Below, one piece after another: positions 1-8,477 of a stretch of DNA of 64,000 nucleotides. Numbering within the stretch: the stretch's first letter is position 1; each line of letters opens with the position of its first letter. This stretch comes from Sphingomonas lycopersici (GTDB taxonomy: Bacteria > Pseudomonadota > Alphaproteobacteria > Sphingomonadales > Sphingomonadaceae): assembly GCF_026130605.1 (NCBI RefSeq), contig NZ_JANFAU010000015.1, forward strand, positions 33,199 through 97,198, written 5' to 3'. The translations under genes and the position numbers were made by a program. Below the pieces are notes generated by a model that saw only the letters and a program-made list of their open reading frames with translations, was not told the DNA's origin and made no database searches.

Positions 1-40
1 AGCCGCGGTCATGGTGCGCGTCTCGATTGGCGGCAGTGTC

Positions 41-155
41 TCTCCTCCCTTGAACAAGGGAGGGGCTGGGGGTGGGTTGGTGTGGGGGGCAGTGGTTCGT
101 TGCCTCGCAGGCCAACCCACCCTCGACCCCTCCCCTGTTCCCGGGAGGGGAGGAA
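41..155. repeat. Family C palindromic repeat, copy 1
   Basis: A G- and C-rich segment with an inner inverted pair (GGTGGGTTGG near 72-81 and CCAACCCACC near 112-121) and outer arms made of CTCCCTTGAACAAGGGAGG and a CCTGTTCCCGGGAGG element. A related copy lies at about 27677-27784 and shares the central CTCGCAGGCCAACCCACC block. It sits downstream of the first TonB receptor gene. Function is unknown; it could act as a transcription end or be a mobile extragenic palindrome. Confidence 0.6.
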
Positions 156-196
156 CGATGTGTCGAGGCGAGGAACGCGCGCATCCTCAGCCGCCT

Positions 197-2443
197 TCAA
201 TAATGCGCCTTGAGATACAGCCCGTAGGTGCGCGGCGGGCCGACGCTGAATACGTCGAAGCCCAGCGTCGGGATCGGGGTCATGTCGGAGATATTGGTCT
301 CGTTGAAGATGTTCTTGCCCCACACGCCGATCTCCAGCCGGTCGTGCGCGACGCGCAGCCCAAGCCGGGCATCGACGAAGGCGCGCGCCTGATCGGCGAG
401 CCGCGCGGCGTTGGAGGTGTCGAAGAACACCTTGCTGCGGAACGACATGCTGGTGTTGGCGACGATCGTGCCGAGCGGTGTCTCATGCTGCCAGTCGATC
501 GCGCCCTGCACGCTGATCTTGGGGGCGGAGGGCAGGGTGTTGCCCGAATAATCGTTCCCGGCCGATTTGAAGTTGCGATAGGTGGCGTTGAGATAAGCGG
601 TGTTGAGCGACACGGTCAGCCCGCGGGTCGGGGTTGCCTGCAGCTCCAGCTCGCCGCCATAGACCCGCGCGGCCGAGGCGTTGGTGAACAGCTGGATCGT
701 CAGCGCGCCTTCCTCGACCGTGGTATAGACCTGCAAGTTCTTGTAGTCGTAGTAGAAGGCCGTGATGTTGGCGCGCAACGTGCGGTTGAGCCACTCGGTC
801 TTGGCGCCGATCTCATAGGCGTTGACCGTCTCGTCCTTATACGGGCCGATGAACACCGGATCGGTCGCCTGCCCGCTGAAGAAACCGCCGCTCTTCGCGC
901 CGCGATTGTAGCTGGCATAGATATTGGCGTCGGCGGAGACGCGATATTGCAGCCCGACCTTGCCCGTGACGGATTCGAACGTCTTTTCACTGTCGTAGGT
1001 GAAGATCGGCGCGGGCAGCCCGGCGGCGTCGCTGACATAATGATAGGTCTTGCGATCGGCCGAATAGCGCAGCCCGCCGGTCACCGTCAGCCGGCTGGTG
1101 AGGTCGTAATCGAGCTGGCCGAATGCGGCATAGCTGTCGACCTTCTGCGTCAGCGGCCAGCTGAACACCCCGATGCCCTGCGGCACCTCGGACGCCGGAT
1201 CGCCCGCCTGGAGCAGCGGCAGCACGTTGTATGACGAATTGTTGTTGAGATAATCGTGCGCGTAATAGCCGCCGATCACGTAGCGCAATGGGGTATGGCC
1301 GTTCGACTGCAGCCGCAATTCCTGGCTGAAGGTGTTCTGCCGCGCGATATAGCTGGCGGTGATCGTGGGGATCGGGCTGGCGTCGGTGTCTTCCTGATCG
1401 TTGCGCTTGGCGTGCTGATAGCCGGTGACCGAGACGATCGATGCCGGGCCGAGATCGATCGTCAGCGTGTTCGCCACGGTGAAGAGGTCGACCTTGTCCT
1501 TCCCCTCGAAGCCGTAATCGCCCTGATAGAGGTTCTTGCTGGTGTTGGCATAGCCCATCACCGTGGTGCACTGCCCCGAGGTGTAGAAGGCCGGGAGGCA
1601 TAGCCCGTCGGGCCCGGTCGCCGCCGGGGTCTGGGGGAGCAGGGCGCGATTATACGCCCAGATCGACCCGCCGCGCGATCGCCCGGTGCTGATCACCAGA
1701 TTGTCGGTGACGTTGCTGGTGGGGGTGAAATGGATCGTGCCGCGGACCGCCCAGCGATCGGTATTGTTGCCGTGATTGCCGGTGACGCGGTTGAGCGTAT
1801 AGCCGTCGTCGCGCTGGTAGAGCCCGGCGACGCGGACCGAGAGCTTGTCGGCGATCAGCGGGACGCTGACCCCGCCCTGCACGTTGACCGAATTGAACCG
1901 GCCATATTCGGCCGAGATATCCGCCTCGGGCACGTCGCCCGGCAGCCGGCTCGCGACGTTGATCGCGCCCCCGGTGGTGTTGCGGCCGTAAAGCGTCCCC
2001 TGCGGCCCGCGCAGCACCTCGACCTGCTGCAGATCGAAGAAGGCGAGGCGTTGCGCCAGCGGTGAGGCGACGTAGACCCCGTCGGCGTAGATGCCGACCG
2101 CGCTGTTGGTCGCGGGGTTGAAATCATTGACCCCGATGCCGCGGATGAAGATGCGCGGGTTGGCGCCATTGTCGTCGGACTTGATCTGCAGCCCCGGCGC
2201 CTGATTGGACAGATCGACCAGATCGAGCGTGCGGCGGTTCTGGATCGCCTCGGCGGTGATCGCGGTGATCGCGATCGGCACGTCCTGCAATTTCTCGCTG
2301 CGCTTCTGCGCGGTGACGATCACGTCCTGCACCTGCGGCGCAGTGGCGGCGGCGGGTTCCGGCGCGGCCTGTTCGGCGGCGGCGGATTGCGCGATGGCGA
2401 GCGCCATCCCTGAAATGGCGATGCTCAATAGCTGCTTGTTCAC
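197..2443 (-). CDS. TonB-dependent receptor
   Basis: Outer-membrane active-transport channel of 748 residues, normal for the family. Residues 1-23 form a signal peptide ending in AQSAAAEQ. A TonB-box-like segment (VIVTAQKR) lies near residues 41-48, followed by the plug domain with the GADGVY-type and VEVLRGPQGTLYG motifs, then a beta barrel to the C-terminal Tyr. The start is GTG, preceded by a GGGGAGAGG ribosome site. It is transcribed alone; the M3 peptidase gene on the same strand lies upstream, separated by about 360 bases with palindromic operator-like sites. The substrate cannot be read from sequence; the pairing with a periplasmic dipeptidase could suggest peptide or siderophore-like ligands, but that is only inference. 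Confidence 0.93.
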   Translation of the reverse strand: MNKQLLSIAISGMALAIAQSAAAEQAAPEPAAATAPQVQDVIVTAQKRSEKLQDVPIAITAITAEAIQNRRTLDLVDLSNQAPGLQIKSDDNGANPRIFIRGIGVNDFNPATNSAVGIYADGVYVASPLAQRLAFFDLQQVEVLRGPQGTLYGRNTTGGAINVASRLPGDVPEADISAEYGRFNSVNVQGGVSVPLIADKLSVRVAGLYQRDDGYTLNRVTGNHGNNTDRWAVRGTIHFTPTSNVTDNLVISTGRSRGGSIWAYNRALLPQTPAATGPDGLCLPAFYTSGQCTTVMGYANTSKNLYQGDYGFEGKDKVDLFTVANTLTIDLGPASIVSVTGYQHAKRNDQEDTDASPIPTITASYIARQNTFSQELRLQSNGHTPLRYVIGGYYAHDYLNNNSSYNVLPLLQAGDPASEVPQGIGVFSWPLTQKVDSYAAFGQLDYDLTSRLTVTGGLRYSADRKTYHYVSDAAGLPAPIFTYDSEKTFESVTGKVGLQYRVSADANIYASYNRGAKSGGFFSGQATDPVFIGPYKDETVNAYEIGAKTEWLNRTLRANITAFYYDYKNLQVYTTVEEGALTIQLFTNASAARVYGGELELQATPTRGLTVSLNTAYLNATYRNFKSAGNDYSGNTLPSAPKISVQGAIDWQHETPLGTIVANTSMSFRSKVFFDTSNAARLADQARAFVDARLGLRVAHDRLEIGVWGKNIFNETNISDMTPIPTLGFDVFSVGPPRTYGLYLKAHY

Positions 2444-2476
2444 GAGCGCCTCTCCCCGAAGCGATGTTTATGTGTG

Positions 2477-2498
2477 AACGATAGCAAAAAATATCGTT
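2477..2498. promoter_or_regulatory. Palindromic operator-like site upstream of the TonB receptor
   Basis: A perfect inverted repeat AACGATA-N8-TATCGTT, 34 bases before the GTG of the receptor gene at 2443. The surrounding 100 bases are much more AT-rich than the genes, as expected for a promoter. Likely a repressor or activator site; the regulator is not in the window as far as I can tell. Confidence 0.5.
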
Positions 2499-2569
2499 TT
2501 GGCAATCTCGCATAATTCATTGAAATAGGACGAAATATACAGATTAACCGAGCATGAAATCGGATAATC

Positions 2570-2585
2570 GATAGTAAAACCTATC
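2570..2585. promoter_or_regulatory. Second palindrome of the same type
   Basis: Inverted repeat GATAG-N6-CTATC, sharing the GATAG/CTATC core with the palindrome at 2477-2498. Two related palindromes in one AT-rich upstream region suggest two sites for one dimeric regulator of the receptor gene. Confidence 0.4.
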
Positions 2586-2689
2586 TTGTCTGCGCGGCCG
2601 TGCCTGGCGAGTCGGCGGACAAAAAGGAAACCGCCGGCGTGAGGGCGTCGCACCGGCGGTTGATTGTTTATCGCGCGAGCACCTCTCGC

Positions 2690-2769
2690 CGTTCGGGCTG
2701 AGCCTGTCGAAGCCCTGCACTTCCTTCCGAGGAAGAAGGGCAGCCCGTCGACAAGCTCAGGGCGAACGG
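2690..2769. repeat. Family B palindromic repeat, copy 1
   Basis: Two facing arms built on GTTCGGGCTGAGCCTGTCGA and its inverse CGACAAGCTCAGGGCGAAC, separated by about 40 bases. The stretch 2444-2801 has no gene: it holds the receptor promoter with its two palindromes and then this repeat downstream of the M3 peptidase gene. Other copies are at 19527, 19860, 30500 and 41416. Confidence 0.8.
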
Positions 2770-2801
2770 CGAGAGGGCGCGCGCAATATCTCGGCTGCGC
2801 C

Positions 2802-4940
2802 TTATTTCGCCGGCGGGGTCAGGCCGTGCTCCTCCAGCATCGGGCCGACATCCGGGTCCTTGCCGTAGAAGGCCTTGAACATCGGCGCATAATCCTCGGT
2901 ATGCCCCTTGCTGAGGATCATGTCGCGGAAGCGCTGGCCGTTCTCGCGGGTCAGCCCGCCGTGGTCGACGAACCAGTGATAGGCGTCATGCTCGAGCATC
3001 TGCGTCCACAGATAGGCGTAATAGCCGGCCGAATAGCCGTTGGCCCAGATGTGGAGGAAATAGCTCGAACGATAGCGCGGCGGGACGTCGGTCACGTCGA
3101 GCCCGGTCGCGGCGAGCGCCTTGGCCTCGAACTGGTCGACATCCTGCTTGGGGGCGTCGGCCGGCAGCGAATGCCAGTCCATGTCGAGCATCGCCGCGGC
3201 GATCACCTCGCCCAAGGCATAGCCCTGGTTGAACTTGGCCGCCTTCTTGATCTTGTCGACCAGCGCCGCGGGCATCGGCGCGCCGGTGCGGTAATCCTTG
3301 GCATAATGCGCCAGCACCTTGGGATCCCACGCCCAATGTTCGTTGAACTGCGACGGGAATTCCACGAAATCGCGCGCGACATTGGTGCCCGAGACGGTGG
3401 GATAGGTCTGGCTCGCGAACAGCCCGTGGAGTGCGTGGCCGAATTCGTGGAACATCGTCGTCACGTCGTCCGAGCTGATCAGCGCGGGCTGGCCGGCGGC
3501 GGGCTTGGTGAAATTGGCGACGTTATAGACCACCGGCTTGGTGCCGAGCAGCTTCGACTGGTTGACGAAGTTCGACATCCACGCGCCGCCATTCTTGTTG
3601 TCGCGCTTGAAATAATCGAAATACATCAGCCCGAGCTCGGCCCCGTCCTTGTCGTAGACGGTATAGACCGTCACGTCGGGCTGATAGACCGGGATGTCGG
3701 TGCGCGGCTTGAAGCTGATGCCGTAAAGCTGGTTGGCGGCATAGAAGACGCCCTGTTCGAGTACCGTCTTCAATTCGAAATAGGGCTTCACCTCGCTCTG
3801 ATCGAGGTCGTATTTCGCCTTGCGCACCTGCGCGGCATAATGATCCCAGTCCCACGGCTTGAGCTGGAACTTGCCCCCGGTCGAATCGATCTGCGCCTGC
3901 AGCTCGGCGGCGTCGCGCTTCTGCGCCGGCGCGGTGGCGGCGGCGAGCTGGCGCATGAACGAGGAGGCGGTTTCCGGGGTGCGCGCCATCTGGTCGTAGA
4001 GCGTATAGGCCGCCCAATTGGGATAGCCGAGCAATTTGGCCTTTTCCGCGCGGAGCTGCGCGATCTGCTGGATCGCGGGGCGGGTATCGTTGGCATCGCC
4101 CTTTTCGGCGCGGGTCCAGCCGTTGTTGAACAGCGCCTCGCGCGTCGCGCGGTCGGTCATGTCCTCCAGATCGGGCTGCTGGGTCGTATTCTGCAGCGGG
4201 ATGACCCATTTGCCGTCGAGCTTGCGATCCTTGGCGGCGGCCGCCGCCGCGGCGATCTTGCCGTCGTCGAGCCCGGCGAGCTTGGCCTTGTCGTCGACCA
4301 CCAAAGCGCCGGCCTTGGCCGCGGCGAGCAATTTCTGCTGGAAGCTCGTCTCGAGGCTGGCGAGCTGGGTGTTGAGCGCCTTGAGCCTGGTCTGGTCGGC
4401 GGCGGACAATTGCGCGCCGGCGTGGACGAAGCCGTCATAATAGATTTTGAGCACCTGTGCCTGCTCGGCGTCGAGCTTGAGCGCGGCGCGCTTTTCCCAC
4501 AGCGTCTTCACGCGGGCGAACAATTTGGGGTTGAGGTTGATCGCGTCCTGATGCTGCGACAGTTTCGGCGCGACCGCTTCCTGCACCTTGTCGAGCGTGT
4601 CGTTGGTATTGGCCTGCACCACGCCGAAGAAGGCGAGGCTGACCCGTTCGAGCATCCGGCCGGACTTTTCGAGCGCGGTGATCGTATTGTCGAAGGTCGG
4701 CGGGGCCGGATTGTCGGCGATCCGGGCCACTTCGGCGAGATGCTGTTGCATCGCCGTCTCGAACGCCGGCTGATAATCGGCATCGGTGATCAGGTCGAAG
4801 CGCGGCGCCTGGAACGGCAGCGTGCTCGGCGCGGTGAACGGGTTGGCGCGCGGCGCGCCCGCCTGCCCGGCCGACGCCGGGGCGGCGAGGCAGGTCGCGC
4901 CGGCAAGCAACAAAGTTGCGATCGAAAAACGATAAGCCAT
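2802..4940 (-). CDS. dcp: M3 family metallopeptidase (peptidyl-dipeptidase Dcp type)
   Basis: Zinc peptidase that removes dipeptides from oligopeptides, probably in the periplasm. The 712 residues begin with a signal peptide (hydrophobic run to APASAGQAG, about residues 1-25). The M3 zinc site HEFGHALH lies at about residues 498-505, with the third metal ligand expected in the following EFPSQFNEHW segment. Length matches Dcp/OpdA-type enzymes. A GAGGA ribosome site lies 8 bases before the ATG. It stands alone, between the repeat at 2690 and the repeat-containing region at 4941-5344. Family assignment is firm; the choice between Dcp and a general oligopeptidase is less so, though secretion favours Dcp. 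Confidence 0.92.
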   Translation of the reverse strand: MAYRFSIATLLLAGATCLAAPASAGQAGAPRANPFTAPSTLPFQAPRFDLITDADYQPAFETAMQQHLAEVARIADNPAPPTFDNTITALEKSGRMLERVSLAFFGVVQANTNDTLDKVQEAVAPKLSQHQDAINLNPKLFARVKTLWEKRAALKLDAEQAQVLKIYYDGFVHAGAQLSAADQTRLKALNTQLASLETSFQQKLLAAAKAGALVVDDKAKLAGLDDGKIAAAAAAAKDRKLDGKWVIPLQNTTQQPDLEDMTDRATREALFNNGWTRAEKGDANDTRPAIQQIAQLRAEKAKLLGYPNWAAYTLYDQMARTPETASSFMRQLAAATAPAQKRDAAELQAQIDSTGGKFQLKPWDWDHYAAQVRKAKYDLDQSEVKPYFELKTVLEQGVFYAANQLYGISFKPRTDIPVYQPDVTVYTVYDKDGAELGLMYFDYFKRDNKNGGAWMSNFVNQSKLLGTKPVVYNVANFTKPAAGQPALISSDDVTTMFHEFGHALHGLFASQTYPTVSGTNVARDFVEFPSQFNEHWAWDPKVLAHYAKDYRTGAPMPAALVDKIKKAAKFNQGYALGEVIAAAMLDMDWHSLPADAPKQDVDQFEAKALAATGLDVTDVPPRYRSSYFLHIWANGYSAGYYAYLWTQMLEHDAYHWFVDHGGLTRENGQRFRDMILSKGHTEDYAPMFKAFYGKDPDVGPMLEEHGLTPPAK

Positions 4941-5064
4941 TCAATCATTCCTCACTGGGGAGTCGCCCGCGCGGCGGGCATGGCGGCAGGGGTGGGACTT
5001 TGCGGCGCGCGACGCAAGAGGGCTGTCGTCCGGGCCTCGCAACGGTTACGGTGTCCGACCCATC

Positions 5065-5173
5065 GTCACCCCGGCCTTGTGCCGGGGTCCACCGGGAGGC
5101 GAAGGCTGAACAAGAGGTTCTTGCCATCGAGCCTGAGGCGCAGTGGACCCCGGCACAAGGCCGGGGCGGCGAC
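5065..5173. repeat. Family A palindromic repeat, copy 1
   Basis: Facing arms GTCACCCCGGCCTTGTGCC and its inverse around GGACCCCGGCACAAGGCCGG. The stretch 4941-5344 has no gene apart from this repeat and, nearer the FUSC gene, a small perfect palindrome ACGAC-AGA-GTCGT at 5257-5269 in the presumed promoter of the efflux operon. The same repeat family occurs at 8502, 14251, 23102, 24678, 26449 and 58678. Confidence 0.85.
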
Positions 5174-5256
5174 GGAGCGCCTGCGGCAAACCCCTGATTT
5201 TGTGCAGTGCAAAAAAACAGGCTCGCCAGCCCCGCTGCTTTTGATTAGTCGCGGAT

Positions 5257-5269
5257 ACGACAGAGTCGT
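5257..5269. promoter_or_regulatory. Small palindrome upstream of the efflux operon
   Basis: Perfect ACGAC-AGA-GTCGT inverted repeat about 75 bases before the likely start of the FUSC gene, in a relatively AT-rich stretch. It could be an operator for the operon, as these operons are normally inducible, but no adjacent regulator gene is present. Confidence 0.3.
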
Positions 5270-5344
5270 TGTCGTTTGCCGTCCGAGGGTGCGCGTGTCC
5301 GTCGAGTTCGAAACCGTGATCGTCATGCCGGCGGGGGCGGTGCG

Positions 5345-7387
5345 TTGATCGAGCGCTGGGGCATCGGCAAGGCGTTGTTCTCGCTGAAATGCCTGATCGG
5401 CGCGATGCTGGCTTACTGGATCGCGCTGCGCATCGGGCTGCAGCGGCCTTATTGGGCGGTGACCACCGCCTATATCGTCGCCCAGCCACTGGCCGGGGCG
5501 GCGGTATCCAAGGCGGTCTATCGGCTGGTCGGCACCGTGCTCGGCGCGGCGGCGGCGATTGCACTGGTGCCCAATCTGGTCAACGCGCCCGAATTGCTGT
5601 CGCTTGCTTTGGGGCTGTGGCTCGCCTTGTGCCTCTATATCTCGCTGCAGGATCGCACCCCGCGCAGCTATGTCTTCCTGCTCGCCGGCTATACCGCGAG
5701 CATCATCGGCTTCCCCAGCGTCGAGGCGCCGGGCGCGATCTTCACCACCTCGATCCTGCGCGTGCAGGAGATTTCGCTCGGGATCGTCTGCGGCAGTCTG
5801 GTCCAGGCGCTGATCCTGCCGCAGACCGTGACCAAGCAGCTGCTCGCGCGGATCGAGGTGATCCTCGCCGACGGCGAGCGCTGGTCGCGCGACGCGCTCG
5901 GCGAGGCGCGCGACGAGCGGCTCGACCGCGATCGCCGCCGGCTCGCGCTCGACATCAACGAATTGCACGTCCTGTCGACGCATCTGCCGTTCGACACCGC
6001 GCGCTTCCTGCCGCGGGTCCGCACGGTGCGCGCGTTTCAGGATCAATTGTCGCTGATCCTGCCGCTGGCGAGCGCGGTGGAGGATCGCATCGGCCAGTTG
6101 CGCGCGCTCGACGCCTTTCCCCCGGCGGCCGACGCGCTGATCCTGCGCATCCGCGAATGGCTGGCGATGCCGCTGCTCGGGGTCGACGAGCGCGCCGAGC
6201 TCACCGACGCGCTGATCGCCGACGCGCATGCGCTGGAGCCCGCCGCCGCGGCGCCGCTGGCGTGGCGCGATGCCTTGCTGCTCAGCCTCGCCGCGCGGCT
6301 CGCCGATCTGGTCGCGGCGCATCGCGCGGTGCGCGATCTCTACGCGCAGATGCGCTCGCCCTCGCGCCGCGCGGTCAGCCCGGTGGTCGCGGCGGCGCTG
6401 GCGCAAAGCTCGCGCCGCACCTTCCACCGCGATCGCCCGGCGGCGTTGCGCGCCGCACTCGGCACGCTGGCGACGATCCTGCTCGGCTCGGCTTTCTGGA
6501 TCGGCACCGGCTGGGCCGATGGCGCGGGGGCGGTGCTGATCTCCGGGGTCGCCTGCGCCCTGTTCGGCGCGAGCGACGATCCGCGCCCGATGATCCTGTC
6601 CTTTTTGTGGGGGACGATCATCGGCGTCGTGCTCGCGGCGCTCTACGGTTACGTGATCCTGCCGCGCGTCACCGATTTCGTCACTTTGGTCGCGGTGCTG
6701 TCGCCGATGCTGCTGCTTCTCGGCTATTTCCTCACCGTCCCCACCGCCTCGCTGATCGCGCTCGGCACGGTGATGGGATTCATCAACATCGTCGGGCTCA
6801 ATGCGCGTTATTCCGCCGATTTCGCCGCCTTCGTCAACGGATCGCTGGCGCAGATCGTCGGGACCGGTTTCGCGGTGGTGACGGTCGGGCTGTTTCAGGT
6901 GATCGGCGCGGAGCGCAGCGCCGCGCGGATCATCACCGCCGGCTGGCGCGATCTCGCGCGGCGCAGCAACCTCCCCAGCCGATCGGACGTCACCGGCTGG
7001 GTCAGCAAGATGCTCGACAGGATCGGGCTGCTCGCGCCGCGGCTCGCCGCGACCGGCGACGATCCCGGGCGGCCGATGCTCGATGCGTTGCAGGATCTGC
7101 GCGTCGGGGTGACGGTCGCCGAACTGCGTGACCTGCGCCTCGATGCCGGCAGCGAGGCGGGGGAGTTGATCACGCCGGTGCTCGGCGGGGTGGGGCGTTA
7201 TTATGGCGCGCGCCGGCTCGATCGACCGCCGCCCGACGATCCGGCGCTGCTGGAAGGGATAGACCGCGCGATGGAGGCCTTTTCGCATGATACCGACACC
7301 GTTGTGCGCCGCCGTGCCGTGCTCGCGCTGACCGGGTTGCGCCGCAACCTGTTCCCCGCCGCGCCGGCTTATGGGGTGGCGGCATGA
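5345..7387 (+). CDS. FUSC family inner-membrane transporter (AaeB-like)
   Basis: Inner-membrane component of an aromatic acid or xenobiotic efflux pump. About 680 residues arranged as two halves, each with a cluster of hydrophobic segments (roughly residues 10-160 and 360-520) followed by a soluble helical region, which is the FUSC/AaeB architecture. I chose TTG at 5345 because it starts just before the first membrane segment and follows a GGCGGGGGCGG stretch; the only other in-frame start is TTG at 5276, which would add an uncharacteristic arginine-rich leader. The stop overlaps the next gene start as ATGA. With the following three genes it makes a complete envelope-spanning export system. 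Confidence 0.88.
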   Translation: MIERWGIGKALFSLKCLIGAMLAYWIALRIGLQRPYWAVTTAYIVAQPLAGAAVSKAVYRLVGTVLGAAAAIALVPNLVNAPELLSLALGLWLALCLYISLQDRTPRSYVFLLAGYTASIIGFPSVEAPGAIFTTSILRVQEISLGIVCGSLVQALILPQTVTKQLLARIEVILADGERWSRDALGEARDERLDRDRRRLALDINELHVLSTHLPFDTARFLPRVRTVRAFQDQLSLILPLASAVEDRIGQLRALDAFPPAADALILRIREWLAMPLLGVDERAELTDALIADAHALEPAAAAPLAWRDALLLSLAARLADLVAAHRAVRDLYAQMRSPSRRAVSPVVAAALAQSSRRTFHRDRPAALRAALGTLATILLGSAFWIGTGWADGAGAVLISGVACALFGASDDPRPMILSFLWGTIIGVVLAALYGYVILPRVTDFVTLVAVLSPMLLLLGYFLTVPTASLIALGTVMGFINIVGLNARYSADFAAFVNGSLAQIVGTGFAVVTVGLFQVIGAERSAARIITAGWRDLARRSNLPSRSDVTGWVSKMLDRIGLLAPRLAATGDDPGRPMLDALQDLRVGVTVAELRDLRLDAGSEAGELITPVLGGVGRYYGARRLDRPPPDDPALLEGIDRAMEAFSHDTDTVVRRRAVLALTGLRRNLFPAAPAYGVAA

Positions 7388-7599
7388 GGGGCGAGGTCAG
7401 CATCGCCGGGGTCTATATGCCGGGGTTGCTCGTGCTGGCGATCGTCGCGCTGGTCGTCACCGGCGTGCTCACCCGCCTGTTCGGCGTCGTCGGCGTCTAT
7501 CGCCTGATCGCCTATCGCCCGCTCGTCGATGTCGCGCTCTATGTGATCGTGCTCGGCGGGCTCGTTCTCCTTTTCGTTCCGGACGCGCCGCTGCCATGA
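7384..7599 (+). CDS. DUF1656 small membrane protein (AaeX-like)
   Basis: A 71-residue protein with two predicted membrane helices (about residues 13-32 and 48-66). Small DUF1656/AaeX proteins are regularly encoded between or beside FUSC and HlyD genes of aromatic acid efflux pumps; their exact role is not known. Both ends overlap neighbours by four bases (ATGA at 7384 and at 7596), so translation is coupled to the FUSC and adaptor genes. Confidence 0.88.
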   Translation: MRGEVSIAGVYMPGLLVLAIVALVVTGVLTRLFGVVGVYRLIAYRPLVDVALYVIVLGGLVLLFVPDAPLP

Positions 7600-8477
7600 A
7601 CCGCTATCTCGCCCCCCTCGGCCGCATCGCGGCGACCTTGCTGCTGGTCGCGATCGCGGTGCTCATCGCGCTCTGGCTGTGGCGCCGCTACGAGGTCGAT
7701 CCCTGGACGCGCGACGGCCGCGTGCGCGCCGATGTGGTGCGCGTGACCCCCGATGTCGGCGGGCTCGTCACCGAGGTGAAGGTGCGCGACAACCAAGAGG
7801 TCAAGGTCGGCGACGTGCTGTTCGTGGTCGATCGCCCGCGCTACGCGCTCGCGCTGGAACAGGCCCAGGCCGCGATCCAGTCCGCCCGCGCGACGCTCAA
7901 TCAGGCGCGGCGCGAGGCGCAGCGCGATCTCGCGCTCGGCAATCTCGTCGCGGCCGAGGCGCATGAGCAGAATGTCGCGCGCGTCACCACCGCCGAAGCC
8001 GCGCTGGCGCAGGCCGAGGCGCAGGCGGACGGCGCGCGGCTCAATCTTGCGCGCACCAATATCAAGGCGTCGGTCGACGGCACGGTGACCAACCTCGATC
8101 TCCACCCGGGCGATTTCGTCGGCGCGGGGCAGCAGGCGATGGCGCTGGTCGATCGCGACAGCCTGCGCGTCGAGGCCTATTTCGAGGAAACCAAGCTTGG
8201 CGCGATCCGTATCGGCGACAAGGCGCATATCCACCTGATGGGCGACGGCCGCACGGTCGAGGGGCATGTCGAAAGCATCGCCGCCGGGATCAGCGACAGC
8301 GAACTGACCAACACCGGCAATCTGCTGCCCAATGTGAATCCGACCTTCAACTGGGTGCGGCTGGCGCAGCGCATCCCGGTGCGGATCAAGCTCGACAAGG
8401 TGCCCGCCGACCTGCGCCTCGTCTCGGGCCGCACCGCGACGGTGACGATCGTGCCGCATGCGGAGCCGAAGAAGTGA
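7596..8477 (+). CDS. HlyD family periplasmic adaptor subunit (AaeA-like)
   Basis: Membrane-fusion protein that links the FUSC transporter to the outer-membrane channel. In 293 residues it has one N-terminal membrane anchor (about residues 10-28), a lipoyl/biotin-like half motif (PDVGGLVTEVKVRDNQEVKVGD), a short alpha-helical hairpin rich in Ala, Gln and Glu, then the second lipoyl half (ARTNIKASVDGTVTNL) and a beta-barrel region. Short hairpin and size match the AaeA/EmrA group. Start ATG overlaps the DUF1656 stop; its own stop overlaps the next start as GTGA. Confidence 0.92.
   Translation: MNRYLAPLGRIAATLLLVAIAVLIALWLWRRYEVDPWTRDGRVRADVVRVTPDVGGLVTEVKVRDNQEVKVGDVLFVVDRPRYALALEQAQAAIQSARATLNQARREAQRDLALGNLVAAEAHEQNVARVTTAEAALAQAEAQADGARLNLARTNIKASVDGTVTNLDLHPGDFVGAGQQAMALVDRDSLRVEAYFEETKLGAIRIGDKAHIHLMGDGRTVEGHVESIAAGISDSELTNTGNLLPNVNPTFNWVRLAQRIPVRIKLDKVPADLRLVSGRTATVTIVPHAEPKK

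Noticed and set aside
2664..5348. An 894-codon open frame opposite the M3 peptidase
   Set aside because: It mirrors the peptidase gene in another frame and reads through two repeat elements; no domain is recognisable.
5066..7288. A 740-codon minus-strand frame opposite the FUSC gene
   Set aside because: Translation is mostly Arg, Gln, Asp and Ala with no hydrophobic segments or motifs; the plus-strand FUSC gene explains the sequence.
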